A program made the position numbers and the translations under genes. Under the pieces are notes generated by a model. The model made no database searches and was not told the DNA's origin. It saw only the letters and a program-made list of their open reading frames with translations. Positions 50,701 to 60,500 of a stretch of DNA of 64,000 bases are shown here, piece after piece; position 1 is the first letter of the stretch, and every line of letters begins with the position of its first letter. Location of the stretch: assembly GCF_025567385.1 (NCBI RefSeq), contig NZ_JAOQJU010000013.1, forward strand, positions 1 to 64,000. Reading direction: 5' to 3'. Source of the stretch: Claveliimonas acetigenes (GTDB lineage Bacteria; Bacillota; Clostridia; Lachnospirales; Lachnospiraceae).

Positions 50701-53591
50701 ACCATATCCCAGAAAGCTTCTACGTATTCCAGATAGATTTCTGCATCTACCTCTTCACCGTCCAGCATCTGTCCATTTAAAGTACGGTAGCGGTTTAATG
50801 CTCCTACAAATTTCGGAATCTGCGTATTGGCATGTTTGCCATTTAACACATTGGCATTTCCGGAAAGTACGGATTCAAACAGCCACGTCTCATCGAACTG
50901 CGCAGCCGCTTTAGCATGTTCTGCTTTTCCTGAATATTTATAGAGCTCATAGAGACAGTCGTTCATACCGCCGTACTCAATCCCGAGAACTCTTCTCTTC
51001 ATACTGTCATCCCATTTGCTGACCCTGTTATAAATCCAATCGCCAAGATTAGAAGCTACGGCAAGTGCCTCATCATTATCGGTATATTTGTATACATCCA
51101 CCAGACCTGCCAGAATCTTATGCATGGTGTACCACGGCACCCAGTTGCCTCCGCTGGCAGTTCCTTCCATAATATCGAACTGCTTTTCAATATTATTCTT
51201 GTCTTCAATCTGCGCACCGAAAATAAATCCTGTGCCAACTGCGTCCTGACACGCTTTCAGTCCACTGATAATGGTATCAAGCTGCGTTTTCATCCAGGCC
51301 TTGTCTCCTGCATTATCCGCCGTCAGATATGCCTGCGCGCACGCCGTCATATAATGTCCAAGCGTATGGCCGCCAATGTAGCTGTTCTCCCATCCGGTAT
51401 AAGGGCCGACACCCTTGGTATCCAGACCGGCCGTCTCACGGAATCTGGACAACAGCCTGTCTGCATCAAATGTCTTCAGGAAATCAATATCCTTCTGAGA
51501 AATCTGAGCATAATAAGAATTGGTTACATCCACAGTTCCCAGTTCAAAATCTTCCATCCCCTGCATTTCCGTAACCGCAAGTACATTGAAATCAAAAGTA
51601 ACTTTCTGGCTTACTTCTCCTCTGGATACCGTAGCGGTAAGTGTAACAGCTTCATCCGGCTTACCAATTGCCGGACGCGTCACAGCGCCGTCTTCTGCAA
51701 TGACATCTTTCTTACTGCTTTCCCACACAATCTTACTTCCGTTCATACCCATATCCGGAAGTTCCAGCTCACTCGCTGTCAGTTCGCCCTCTTTCAGGTT
51801 TTTCTTAAGCTCAGCAACATCTGCCGCCACACGTTCTTCATCCGCCATCTGTAAATACTTATCTACATACAGCAGAGCGACTTCTTTTTCTGTCATGGCA
51901 TAATTATATACATCAAACCGTGAAATCGTCCCTTCATATCCCGGGTCAGCCCCGTAAAGAGATAATCCCAGATATCCGATTGCATCCGCAGGATCTGTTA
52001 CGCCATTTTCCAGAATATCCGTAATGTTACACCCGTGATTCACACTTCCAATCAATTTTCCATTAATATAAAGCTGGGCTGTCTGATTATCATTGAATAC
52101 CATTGTAGCTACGGTATCTGCTCCCGCTTCAATCACATCCCCTACATCAACATTATGTTCATCACCGGAAACCACGCTGGATTTAACGGAAAGCACGGTC
52201 GGTCCCCATGCGCGGATCGGATTCAGAAACACATAGTCCGCAGTACCCTTTGTTCCCAGGTTGAAAATCCATGCGAAAGCCTTCTGGGAAGTATTAAACT
52301 TCATATCTATTGTGAAACTCTCGTCACCTTGCTCAATAATCTCCTGCGGAAGCTTTACATATTTGGAATGATTTGCATTATCTGTAAAGTTAAGCTGTTT
52401 CTCTCCATTTTCAGCAGTCGTCACGTCCGCAGCAGAAAGTCCGACCAGCGCAGCGTCTCCTCTTCCCTGGCTATCAACAAGCTTACCGTCTTTTACCGTC
52501 ATATCATAACTTACCCAAAGCTGCTCTTCTTCCGTAAGCTGTGGTTTTTTCTTTACCGTTACCGTGAAGGATTTTGTATCTTCCACATCCCCGGATTTAA
52601 TCACTGCCGTAAGCGTTACCTCTGTATCCTCTGCCTGGCGTACCACCTTTCCTGTTTCAGAAATCACATCTTTATCCGTACTTTCCCAGGTAATCGTACT
52701 TCCGTTCGCTCCCTTTTCCGGAAGGCTGATATCAGCCGTAATAGCAGATGTGTTCAGCCCGCTAAAAGGATTCAGGATAGATTTATCAGCCACGACAATC
52801 TCTGCATCCGTCATCTCTTTTTTGCCCTCTTCATACAGTTTGGCAATCTGGTCCGCATTCGCAGCAGTATCCAGTAAAATCACCTGATCCAGCCTTGCTT
52901 TCAGATAAGAGCCTTTATACTCAGAACCATTATAACCAATTGCCTTCTCCGCACCATTGTCAACAATCTGATCTGCAGTAGTTCCGGTTGAAACAAACTG
53001 AGACTCACCATTTCTGTACATGGTTACTTTTTTTGTCTCATTGTCAAATGTAACCGCAATATGCGTCCACACCCCTGCCGGGAAAAATTCGTCTCTGGTT
53101 CCACTCATATGTACTTCATACACTCTGGTACCGATAGAAAGTACCAGCGGTTCTTCATCATTGAGGGAACTTAAGTACCAGCCATCCTGATTCCACAACT
53201 GTTTATTCCAGACAAGAATCTGCTCACCGGTCATCTTTTCCTGCGGATTAATCCAACAAGAAAAAGTCAGGTTGGACGGATTTAAATCTGCTTCCGCTCC
53301 AAGACTTAAATAACTTCCTCCATTCAACTGGAGCGCCTTTTCTCCTATAATTCCTTCAACAAACTGATAATCGGTACCTTCTTGCGCATTTATGCTCTCA
53401 TCTCCCGACCATTTCTTCACGACGGTCTGCCGCTCACTCGCAATGCTGTCGGCCACATTTCCCTCAAATTCCAACTGCATAACACAATTTTCACCCATTG
53501 CTTCTACGGGTTCCGCCGCATAGGCAGGAACTGAAGTAAGTACTGTGGCTGCCGCCAGCAAAACTGCCAGTATTCTACGCTTCATTCTCAT
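47772..53591 (-). CDS. SLH-anchored GH127/GH146 beta-L-arabinofuranosidase
   Basis: This 1939-residue surface enzyme would cut terminal beta-L-arabinofuranose from plant glycans. The order is signal peptide, LamG-like domain (35-250), atrophied Ig domain, second LamG-like domain (360-580), Ig domain, GH127/146 barrel (about 690-1230), cadherin-like and Big_3 domains, FIVAR helices, and three SLH repeats (last 165). The zinc-thiol site of the family is visible as Glu997 and Cys999 in CNCETCN and the pair Cys1069-Cys1070 in FWCCTGSGMENF; one of that pair is the nucleophile. AAGGAGG precedes the ATG. It is the last gene of the glycosidase run that begins at 64 kb. Confidence 0.9.
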   Translation of the reverse strand: MRMKRRILAVLLAAATVLTSVPAYAAEPVEAMGENCVMQLEFEGNVADSIASERQTVVKKWSGDESINAQEGTDYQFVEGIIGEKALQLNGGSYLSLGAEADLNPSNLTFSCWINPQEKMTGEQILVWNKQLWNQDGWYLSSLNDEEPLVLSIGTRVYEVHMSGTRDEFFPAGVWTHIAVTFDNETKKVTMYRNGESQFVSTGTTADQIVDNGAEKAIGYNGSEYKGSYLKARLDQVILLDTAANADQIAKLYEEGKKEMTDAEIVVADKSILNPFSGLNTSAITADISLPEKGANGSTITWESTDKDVISETGKVVRQAEDTEVTLTAVIKSGDVEDTKSFTVTVKKKPQLTEEEQLWVSYDMTVKDGKLVDSQGRGDAALVGLSAADVTTAENGEKQLNFTDNANHSKYVKLPQEIIEQGDESFTIDMKFNTSQKAFAWIFNLGTKGTADYVFLNPIRAWGPTVLSVKSSVVSGDEHNVDVGDVIEAGADTVATMVFNDNQTAQLYINGKLIGSVNHGCNITDILENGVTDPADAIGYLGLSLYGADPGYEGTISRFDVYNYAMTEKEVALLYVDKYLQMADEERVAADVAELKKNLKEGELTASELELPDMGMNGSKIVWESSKKDVIAEDGAVTRPAIGKPDEAVTLTATVSRGEVSQKVTFDFNVLAVTEMQGMEDFELGTVDVTNSYYAQISQKDIDFLKTFDADRLLSRFRETAGLDTKGVGPYTGWENSYIGGHTLGHYMTACAQAYLTADNAGDKAWMKTQLDTIISGLKACQDAVGTGFIFGAQIEDKNNIEKQFDIMEGTASGGNWVPWYTMHKILAGLVDVYKYTDNDEALAVASNLGDWIYNRVSKWDDSMKRRVLGIEYGGMNDCLYELYKYSGKAEHAKAAAQFDETWLFESVLSGNANVLNGKHANTQIPKFVGALNRYRTLNGQMLDGEEVDAEIYLEYVEAFWDMVVNKHTYITGGNSEWEHFGADNILDAERTQCNCETCNTYNMLKMTRELYKITGDKKYADYYENTFINAIISSINPETGMTTYFQPMATGYFKVYGNTDVNKNQFWCCTGSGMENFTKLGDSIYYKKGKNLYVTQYLSSEAEWKEQNIKLTQTTSIPDKDTSKFTVHVLGGKSADMNLYLRIPDWIAGEPTVTVNGKKEEVVVSGGYVCLDREWADGDTVEIQLPMEVRAYGLPDDETVFGFKYGPVVLSAELGTEEMDKFSGCGASVMLPGSKIVNGSQAMPKDGKRAVLGTETLSIEETTAEDFIENINEYLVRVDDGDELRFELNGTDQKLVFSAHYRQHTQRYGIYWYFTGNDLDPAEAEARILAQKEEGRTNQVKIDVTKAGYGQYEFDDLHQLWENGSQGTSSDNELNGMTSRYAVADKDFSYRMAVNKEKDNYIVAKLAKIDNGKTLKITIEGQIIYEEVLNYSGDDAIYEVKIPIPDEIVQKAQTVSVTEGDGNQKDYDVLRIYFSGKAGENSARLVEEVYIATGYSNHAEIESMQSDVGTTDFDAATKTYTVTVPEETEKAAITTKIADTYGLLYIDGKLVNDSIAQKFDVKDEASVMTFRVYGEDHETYADYTVKVVRQKKTEEPEAEIVSLAVTAPEKTEYKKGENLDFTGMKVTANYSDGSVKDIAVTDCEVSGYDKTKTGEQTVTVTYEGKTATFKVTVKEAEKPDTTDKTALEAAVKAAIADTEKAKYTEESWAAYEEALNQAKEVLADADATQKEIDDAAAALDKAAEALESKGLPYVDVVKDDWFYNAAYYNYFAGTMTGTDPTHFSPYATLVRAQFATILYRLNGEPKVEYETKFPDVPDGQFYSKAVIWAAEAEVVTGYTDSGYFGTNDPITREQMVTMMYRYAKHMEYESEEPTDISAFTDADKVTKFAEEAMKWAVANGIIAGKENEDGSYRLDPQGDTSRAECAIIIQRFMEKFEK

Positions 53592-53678
53592 ACTTCCTCC
53601 TTCTACGTAATTACTCGCTTATATTATACTTCTACTCTCAAGAGAAAAAGGTGGATTTTTCTTTAAAAGGTGTAATTT

Positions 53679-56600
53679 TCATTTGCCAAACTTCTCCATA
53701 AATCTCTGGATAATAATTGCGCATTCTGCACGGCTTGTGCTGCCCTGTGGGTCAAGACGGTAAGAACCATCTGTATTCTTTTTCCCTTCAATGATTCCAT
53801 TTTCTACCGCCCACTTCATAGCCTTTTCTGCAAATTCACTTACCTGTCCTGCATCGGAAAAACTGCTGATATCTGTACTCTTTGATATATCATATTTCTT
53901 ATAATCCGCATAGCGGTACATCATAACTACCATCTGCTCACGGGTAATCGGATCGTTCGTTCCAAAATAGCCGGAATCTGTGTAACCCGTAACCACCTTC
54001 GCCTCTGCCGCCCAGAGAACTGCCGTTGAATAGAATTGTCCATCCGGCACATCCGGGAATCTGTTCGTATACGCTGCATCCGGTTTTCCTTCCATTCTGT
54101 GAAGAATGGTTGCAAACTGCGCACGTGGCAGAATCTCATATGGTGAGAAATGAGTCGTATCTGTACCCGTCATAGTACCTGCAAAGTAGTTGTAGTATGC
54201 TCCATCATAGAACCAGTCGCCTTCTTCCACATCTACATATGGAAGCTTCGGATCCGGGTCCGGCGTCGGGTCTGGGGTTGGCTGTGGATCCGGGTCTGGC
54301 GTCGGATCCGGATCAGGCTCCGCAGCCTTCTCTACCTTAACCGTAAGTGTCACCGTCTTCAATTCTTCTGACAGTATCTGCTCTGCCGTCATATTAAAGA
54401 TCGGGAACCCGTCAGCCCCAAAATGTACGGAATTGGCGTAAGCATGTCTTCCTGCGTCAAACAGACCATATCGGTCTTCATCTCTGTCCACATAACTCTC
54501 TCCCCATGCCCTTGCATGGTAAACAATTACTGGATTGCCGTTCTCATCTACTGTAAAGGAATTATGCCCCGGCCCGAAGGTTCCGCTGTAAGAACCTTTT
54601 TTGCCCGTTGTATAATCCGGATCTTCTACAGTAGTTGTAAGATCTGCCGTACTAAGCAGCGGATATGGATATTTGCTCCAACTGTCCGGATCCATCAGAT
54701 CTGCATCAATATCAGCATAGATGACATTCGTCGCATAGAACTGATCCACGGTAGCACATGCATATGCAATAAATATCTTGTCATCATGGAACAGTACAGC
54801 AGAGCCCTCCTGGATATTCTGTCCGTTCTGTAGCACATTCGTCTCGAACGCCATGTCGCCTCGTGAGATGATAACCGGATCGCTCGTGAGTACAGTCGGA
54901 TTATCCGGATCAAAAGTGGTAATCCAGAGCGCTCCCTTCCAATCAGCTCCCTTTGGAGTTACATAGTAGCAGGTTCCGTTCAGCTCGAAAAATGTGGTAT
55001 CAAAGTTGTTCACTCTGGAGGTCTGGGTTTCATGGTTTGTTTCTGTCACATCAATATACCCGGAAAATCCCCAGTTATCCGGATCCATCAGATCATCGCC
55101 TTCGCAGGTAAAGATTCCCTGCCGGTCTGCGCCCCAGCCTGCCATAGAGATGATTCTCCATTTTCCGCCGAAATAGTGAAGCTCCGGCGCCCAGTAAGCT
55201 CCAGGGGCAATACCGTCTTCTCTCTCTCCCCACCAGATTCTTACTTCCTCGGCATCCTTCAGCCCGTTAATCGTAGAAGCCTTGCGGAGAATAATGGAGT
55301 CGTAGTGTCCTCTTCCGGCTTCATTATCACCATTCATATAAGATCCGGTGAAGTAGTACATGCCATCCTTTTCATTATATACAATCTGCGGGTCTGCCCG
55401 GCACTCTACAAGAGGGCTCTCATAGCTGGTACTGCTGATGGTTCCTGTAATCTCATAGGTGCCTTCTTTGCTCAGGTCAAGAGCCGAATCATCCCACGCA
55501 ATGTTCATATCCGCATCTGACCCATCGTTATACGCAACTTGAATCTGTTCCGGCAGAGTAATTTTACTTCCCGGTTTCACGCTGATGCTGCCGTTTTCTT
55601 TGCCATCCCATGTGAAACTTTCCTCCGTCTCCGTTCCGTCTGCAGATACGCTCACCTGCCCATTCACGGACGTACTGTAAATATCACCGAATTTCTTTTC
55701 CAGACGGTCATACTCCTGTGCCGTCAGTTCAAACTGTGAAGATTCCGCAGCAGACGCATATTTCGGCAGTGTTCCGCTGACAGTTTCTTTCTGATACTGT
55801 ACTGCTTCCGGTACTGAGAAGGATGTAAAATCCTTTGTCACAGACTTATAAGACTTTCCGTCTCCGCCTTCCCAGAAAACCGCATATTCTTTTGTTCCGT
55901 TATCGTATTTTACGGTAGGATTCTTTACAATAATTCCCTGCGTATTCAATTCAACTTTTCTCTGATTCTCAAAGAAAATCAAATCTTCCGAATCATAAAC
56001 CAGAATTTCTGTTGAATTATTATCTACCGATGCAATAGCTCCATATGTTCCATCTGGTTTGCGGAAGAGGGACGGGGAACCCATCTTGTATAACCCAGTC
56101 GGATATAATACCGCTTTACTGTGATTCAGCGCCGTATACTCCTTCCCATCCTTTGACAAAGCATAATGCATAACATCTGTACGTTCATTATTTGTATAGT
56201 TTGTCTCTTTATTTTCATCAAAATTCGTCGGCTTTAATGCTTCTTCTGATCCCATATTATATTCATACAATGCAATATAGGTAGCCAGATAGCCTGCCGG
56301 CTTTGCGGCAACCGTAACCGGGAAGTTTCTGGAAACCTTCGCCCCGCCGTAGCTGAATTCTGCTTTCAGCACAACCTCTGTATCTTCGTCAGGACGGGTT
56401 ACTTTTCCCTCATTTGTAATCAGTTCATTCCCTTCCCAGGAAATTGCCAGACCTTCAAATTCCTCCGGCAGCGTAATATCATCCGTCACATAAGTAATTC
56501 CAAGGTCAAATTTTTCTGCAACATACTCCAGCCTTCCCTGTTCTCCATCAGCGATCACCTGTACCTTAAAGTTCTTATCAATCGCCATGCCGGAAGCACT

Positions 56601-57560
56601 ATCCTTAAAGGACGCTGTAAATGTAACTTCTGTCGTTCCCGAAATACCCGCCTGAATCTTTCCGTCTGCTGAAATCACTTCCGGCGCAGAAGATTTCCAT
56701 GTAACAGAAGAACCCCTCGCTCCTTTGGAAGGAAGTTCCAAATCCTCAAACGTATACTCCGGTAAGCTTACGCTGTCCGCGTCCGCCTTAAGCGACTGAA
56801 GCGCTTCCATTTCCGTGTAATTTTCCTTAACTTCCTCTTCCGTCAATGTCTTATTATAGATTTTAAAATCTGTAACTTCCGCATCACAATACGGATCATT
56901 CCAGTTAGACTTTGCCAGGTAGCCCAGGACTCCCTCCTCATTTCCTCCGAAAATATCATCCAGATTATGCGCATGATTCAGAGTTCCAATAGCATTTCCG
57001 TTCACATAAAGCTTCAGCGTATTGCCCTCGGAAGTTACCGTAACCAGACTATATTTATGCGTATTTAACTGAACATCACCTACACCCGGAATGGAATTTT
57101 CCTGATTCACCGCATCCGTCTTAATTGCCACATTTATACTTCCATTGGCAAGCCGCGGATTGAAAAACAGATAATCCGTCTGAAATCCCGTTCCGATTGT
57201 CCACAAAAACTGGAACTGCGCAGTTTCCGGTCGTAATGTCATTTCAATTGTAAACGCTTCCTGATAATTCAGGTCTTCCTTGATGGAAACCGGAAGCGCC
57301 ACATAAGACTCATTGGTTCCCGGGAACTTCAAAACTGCATCTCCGTAAACATCTTGAAAATCCGTATCTTCGATATTGTACATTTTCGCATCATGGTTAT
57401 TACCGGACACGTCTTTCAGATACTCCCCTTCATGGGTCATATCATAATGCACCGCAAGGTCGCTTTGGCTCTGCTCTTCTGCTGCCTTTGCCGGAACAGA
57501 CAGTCCGGAAAAGGCAAGCGCTGCCGCTAACAGAAGGGAGCCGATTCTTCTTTTTTTCAT
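53679..57560 (-). CDS. SLH-anchored GH43 glycosidase (arabinanase/arabinofuranosidase/xylosidase group)
   Basis: This 1293-residue secreted enzyme has a signal peptide, a LamG-like domain (30-250), two atrophied Ig domains, a partial five-blade-propeller-like segment (420-600), a Big_4-like linker and a complete GH43 propeller (about 715-1110). Likely catalytic residues are Asp723 (RADPQIV), Asp854 (NNFDTTFF) and Glu918 (IQEGSAVLF); AYWAPELH and GPGHNSF are further GH43 hallmarks. A Pro-Asp linker (PDPTPDPDP) leads to three SLH repeats. The gene lies 12 bases after the second GH43 gene. Specificity for arabinan, arabinoxylan or xylan cannot be fixed by sequence. Confidence 0.9.
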   Translation of the reverse strand: MKKRRIGSLLLAAALAFSGLSVPAKAAEEQSQSDLAVHYDMTHEGEYLKDVSGNNHDAKMYNIEDTDFQDVYGDAVLKFPGTNESYVALPVSIKEDLNYQEAFTIEMTLRPETAQFQFLWTIGTGFQTDYLFFNPRLANGSINVAIKTDAVNQENSIPGVGDVQLNTHKYSLVTVTSEGNTLKLYVNGNAIGTLNHAHNLDDIFGGNEEGVLGYLAKSNWNDPYCDAEVTDFKIYNKTLTEEEVKENYTEMEALQSLKADADSVSLPEYTFEDLELPSKGARGSSVTWKSSAPEVISADGKIQAGISGTTEVTFTASFKDSASGMAIDKNFKVQVIADGEQGRLEYVAEKFDLGITYVTDDITLPEEFEGLAISWEGNELITNEGKVTRPDEDTEVVLKAEFSYGGAKVSRNFPVTVAAKPAGYLATYIALYEYNMGSEEALKPTNFDENKETNYTNNERTDVMHYALSKDGKEYTALNHSKAVLYPTGLYKMGSPSLFRKPDGTYGAIASVDNNSTEILVYDSEDLIFFENQRKVELNTQGIIVKNPTVKYDNGTKEYAVFWEGGDGKSYKSVTKDFTSFSVPEAVQYQKETVSGTLPKYASAAESSQFELTAQEYDRLEKKFGDIYSTSVNGQVSVSADGTETEESFTWDGKENGSISVKPGSKITLPEQIQVAYNDGSDADMNIAWDDSALDLSKEGTYEITGTISSTSYESPLVECRADPQIVYNEKDGMYYFTGSYMNGDNEAGRGHYDSIILRKASTINGLKDAEEVRIWWGEREDGIAPGAYWAPELHYFGGKWRIISMAGWGADRQGIFTCEGDDLMDPDNWGFSGYIDVTETNHETQTSRVNNFDTTFFELNGTCYYVTPKGADWKGALWITTFDPDNPTVLTSDPVIISRGDMAFETNVLQNGQNIQEGSAVLFHDDKIFIAYACATVDQFYATNVIYADIDADLMDPDSWSKYPYPLLSTADLTTTVEDPDYTTGKKGSYSGTFGPGHNSFTVDENGNPVIVYHARAWGESYVDRDEDRYGLFDAGRHAYANSVHFGADGFPIFNMTAEQILSEELKTVTLTVKVEKAAEPDPDPTPDPDPQPTPDPTPDPDPKLPYVDVEEGDWFYDGAYYNYFAGTMTGTDTTHFSPYEILPRAQFATILHRMEGKPDAAYTNRFPDVPDGQFYSTAVLWAAEAKVVTGYTDSGYFGTNDPITREQMVVMMYRYADYKKYDISKSTDISSFSDAGQVSEFAEKAMKWAVENGIIEGKKNTDGSYRLDPQGSTSRAECAIIIQRFMEKFGK

Positions 57561-57572
57561 ACCTTCACTCCT

Positions 57573-60500
57573 TTACTTCGCAATCTTATCTAAAAATCTT
57601 GTCAGAATAATCGCACACTCTGCACGGGTCGCATTCCCCTGCGGATCGATAACGGTTCCATTATACTTTCCTGTAATGATTCCGTTTCCTACCGCCCATG
57701 CCATGGCCTCTTCTGCAAATGCATTTACCTTATCAGCATCCGTAAAGCTGTCAAAATCTGCTTTATTGCCTGTGCTGTACCCTTTGTAATTTGCGTACCG
57801 GTACATCATTACCGCCATCTGCTCCCGGGTAATGGGATCGTTCGTTCCAAAATAACCGGAGTCCGTATAGCCTGTAACAACCTTCGCTTCAGCCGCCCAG
57901 AGAACTGCATTAGAATAGAATTCTTTATCCGGCACGTCCGGGAACTTCGCCGTATATGTTACGCCCGGCTCACCGTTCATCCGGTAAAGGATGGTTGCAA
58001 ACTGTGCGCGCGGCAGGATCGTGTATGGTTCAAAATGCGTCGGATCCATACCTGTCATAATCTCTTCATAGTAGTTGTAAGCTACTTCGTTATAGAACCA
58101 GTCGCCTTCTGCCACATCTACATATGGAAGCTTCGGATTCGGCGTTGGCTGTGGATCCGGGTCGGGCGTCGGGTCCGGTGTTGGCTGCGGATCCGGGTCG
58201 GGCGTCGCAGCCTTCTCTACCTTCACCGTCATGGTTACTGTCTTGTTTTCAGGAAGAATTTCATTTTCCTCTGTCATATCCAGGATCGGAGCGCCGTCTG
58301 CGCCAAAGTGGACGATTCTGAGGAAGGTATCTCTTGAACCGTAAATGCCTTTCTTCGCATGATAAACATTAATCAGCGTTCCGTCCGTTTCTTTTACATA
58401 GGAGTTGTGACCCGGTCCGCAAAGTCCTTCTACAGAAAGGCCAGTCAATACCGGATAATTGCACTTGGTCCATGCACTTGGATCAAGGAAGTCTGTGTTT
58501 TCGTTCAGGTCGATGGTGGTCACTCCTACACAGTAGGTTTCATCGGTAGCGCCTCCGGAATAGGTCAGATACAGCTTATCGTCAGTGAAGATTGTGTTCG
58601 GTCCTTCTGTTACAAAGGTATGGTTTCTCTCCCATCCGTACTCGCAGTTCACGAATTTCACTGCATCGCTGATTAACTGATAAGGTTTGCTTCTGTCAAT
58701 TTCACCAATCCAAAGATCAGCCGTTCCGCCGTTCTTTCCAAAATTACGCTGTGACCACGCCACATAATCTCTTCCACCATAGCTGAAATGAGTCATGTCC
58801 AGTGTAATACCGCCGTAAGGCTCTGTAAGCGGATTGCCGTCCTTATTCAGAAACTGATGCAGATCACCCCAGTCGTCATAATTCGTCGGGTCATCTCCGG
58901 TAAGCTTCATCAGCATACTCTGTACATTAAAACCGCTTCCAAGATTTACACTGAAGAACATATAAAGCTCACCGTCTAATACGTGAAGCTCCGGCGCCCA
59001 GTGGTTTGTCGGTGCATCGTATCCATACTCCGCAGCCTTCTCCTTATTAAATACCAGATGCTCCTCTGCCTGGTTCAGCCCGGTAATGGTATCAGCCTCA
59101 CGGATATACAATCCATAATTATTGTCTACTGCCGCCTCTGTCGTTGCAATGAAATAATATTTTCCATTGTACTCTGTGATCGTCGGGTCAGCACGCCTTT
59201 CAATAAACGGATCATTTTCATCAGTCTGATCGGAAATCTGTCTCACCTTTCCGGTAACAGTGTAGGTTCCTTCTGTATCAAAATCTACTGCAGCCAGTTC
59301 TTCCTCATTCCAGAGAACCATCTTTTCCGCCGAAGAACCGTCTGAATAATTAGCCGTCACCTTTATGTCTGCCAAATCCACCGTCTCGCCAACCTTTGTT
59401 GTAACGGCAGGATTTTCCACGGTTGTATTCACCACTTTATCCAGTTTATTCAGCAGGTGTGTTCCTTCCTCTTCCGTAATTCCAACCGTATTGCCCGGTA
59501 TTGCATACGGAATATCCGTCTCTACAGAACCGGCCTGTATCGGCGCAGAAACTTCCGCTTCCGTAAATGTCTGGAAATCCTTTGTCACATTTGCATAGCT
59601 AAGTCTGGAATCCAAACCTGTCCATGTAATACGGTAACTATCCTCCACTGCATCATAGACGCAGGCCGGATTAGAAATACGCTCTGTATCGTCTAACCAG
59701 ATCATTCCCACTTCCGTGTAAGACAGCAGATCTTTCGAGGTAAAGAACAGAAGAGTTCCCACTTCGTCCGCGGCCGTCTCTCCCTGCGTAACCCGGACTG
59801 CAAGCACGCCGAAGCTTCCGTCTTTCATACGGAAAATATAAGGTTCCTTCAAAAGCTTCGTCGTCTCTCCCTGGGCCTTGGCAAATAATACACCCGTATT
59901 ATTTAGTAACGCCCGATAATCCTCTCCATCTTCACTGTATCCGAGATGCATATTGTCAGATACATAATCGTTATACATTCCATCCTTGGATGCATCCGCT
60001 TCTCTTGTATAAGATAACACATAAGCACTGTCGGTTCCCAGAAGCTTTACCTGAAATTTCTTTTCCTTCTTTTTACCATCCAGTGTTACAGATGCTGTTA
60101 ATCCTACATCCGTAATTCCTTCTTTTGACGGTGTGATTTTTCCTGTTTCTGTGTCAATATCTTCGCAGTCGCTTGTCCACGAAACCTCTGTTCCGAGAAT
60201 TTCGAGCGGAAGTGTATCCTCTGCAGTTATATAATAAGAAAGATTCAGATACTGCTCCAAAATAATATCTGCTTTATCATTCTTCCCTATAACATATGCT
60301 GAATATGTCTTATGAACAGAAACGCCTGACAGTGAAAATGTCGCCGTCAGCTCTACTTTTGTCGTCTCATCCGCTGGTGTAACCTTTCCTTCATCGCTTA
60401 TAATGTCCGTGTTTCCTGACTTCCATGTAATGACAGAGCCATTGACCGAACCGGCTGCCGGAAGCGTCATATCCTCTGTCACGGCAGAAAGATTCCCCAA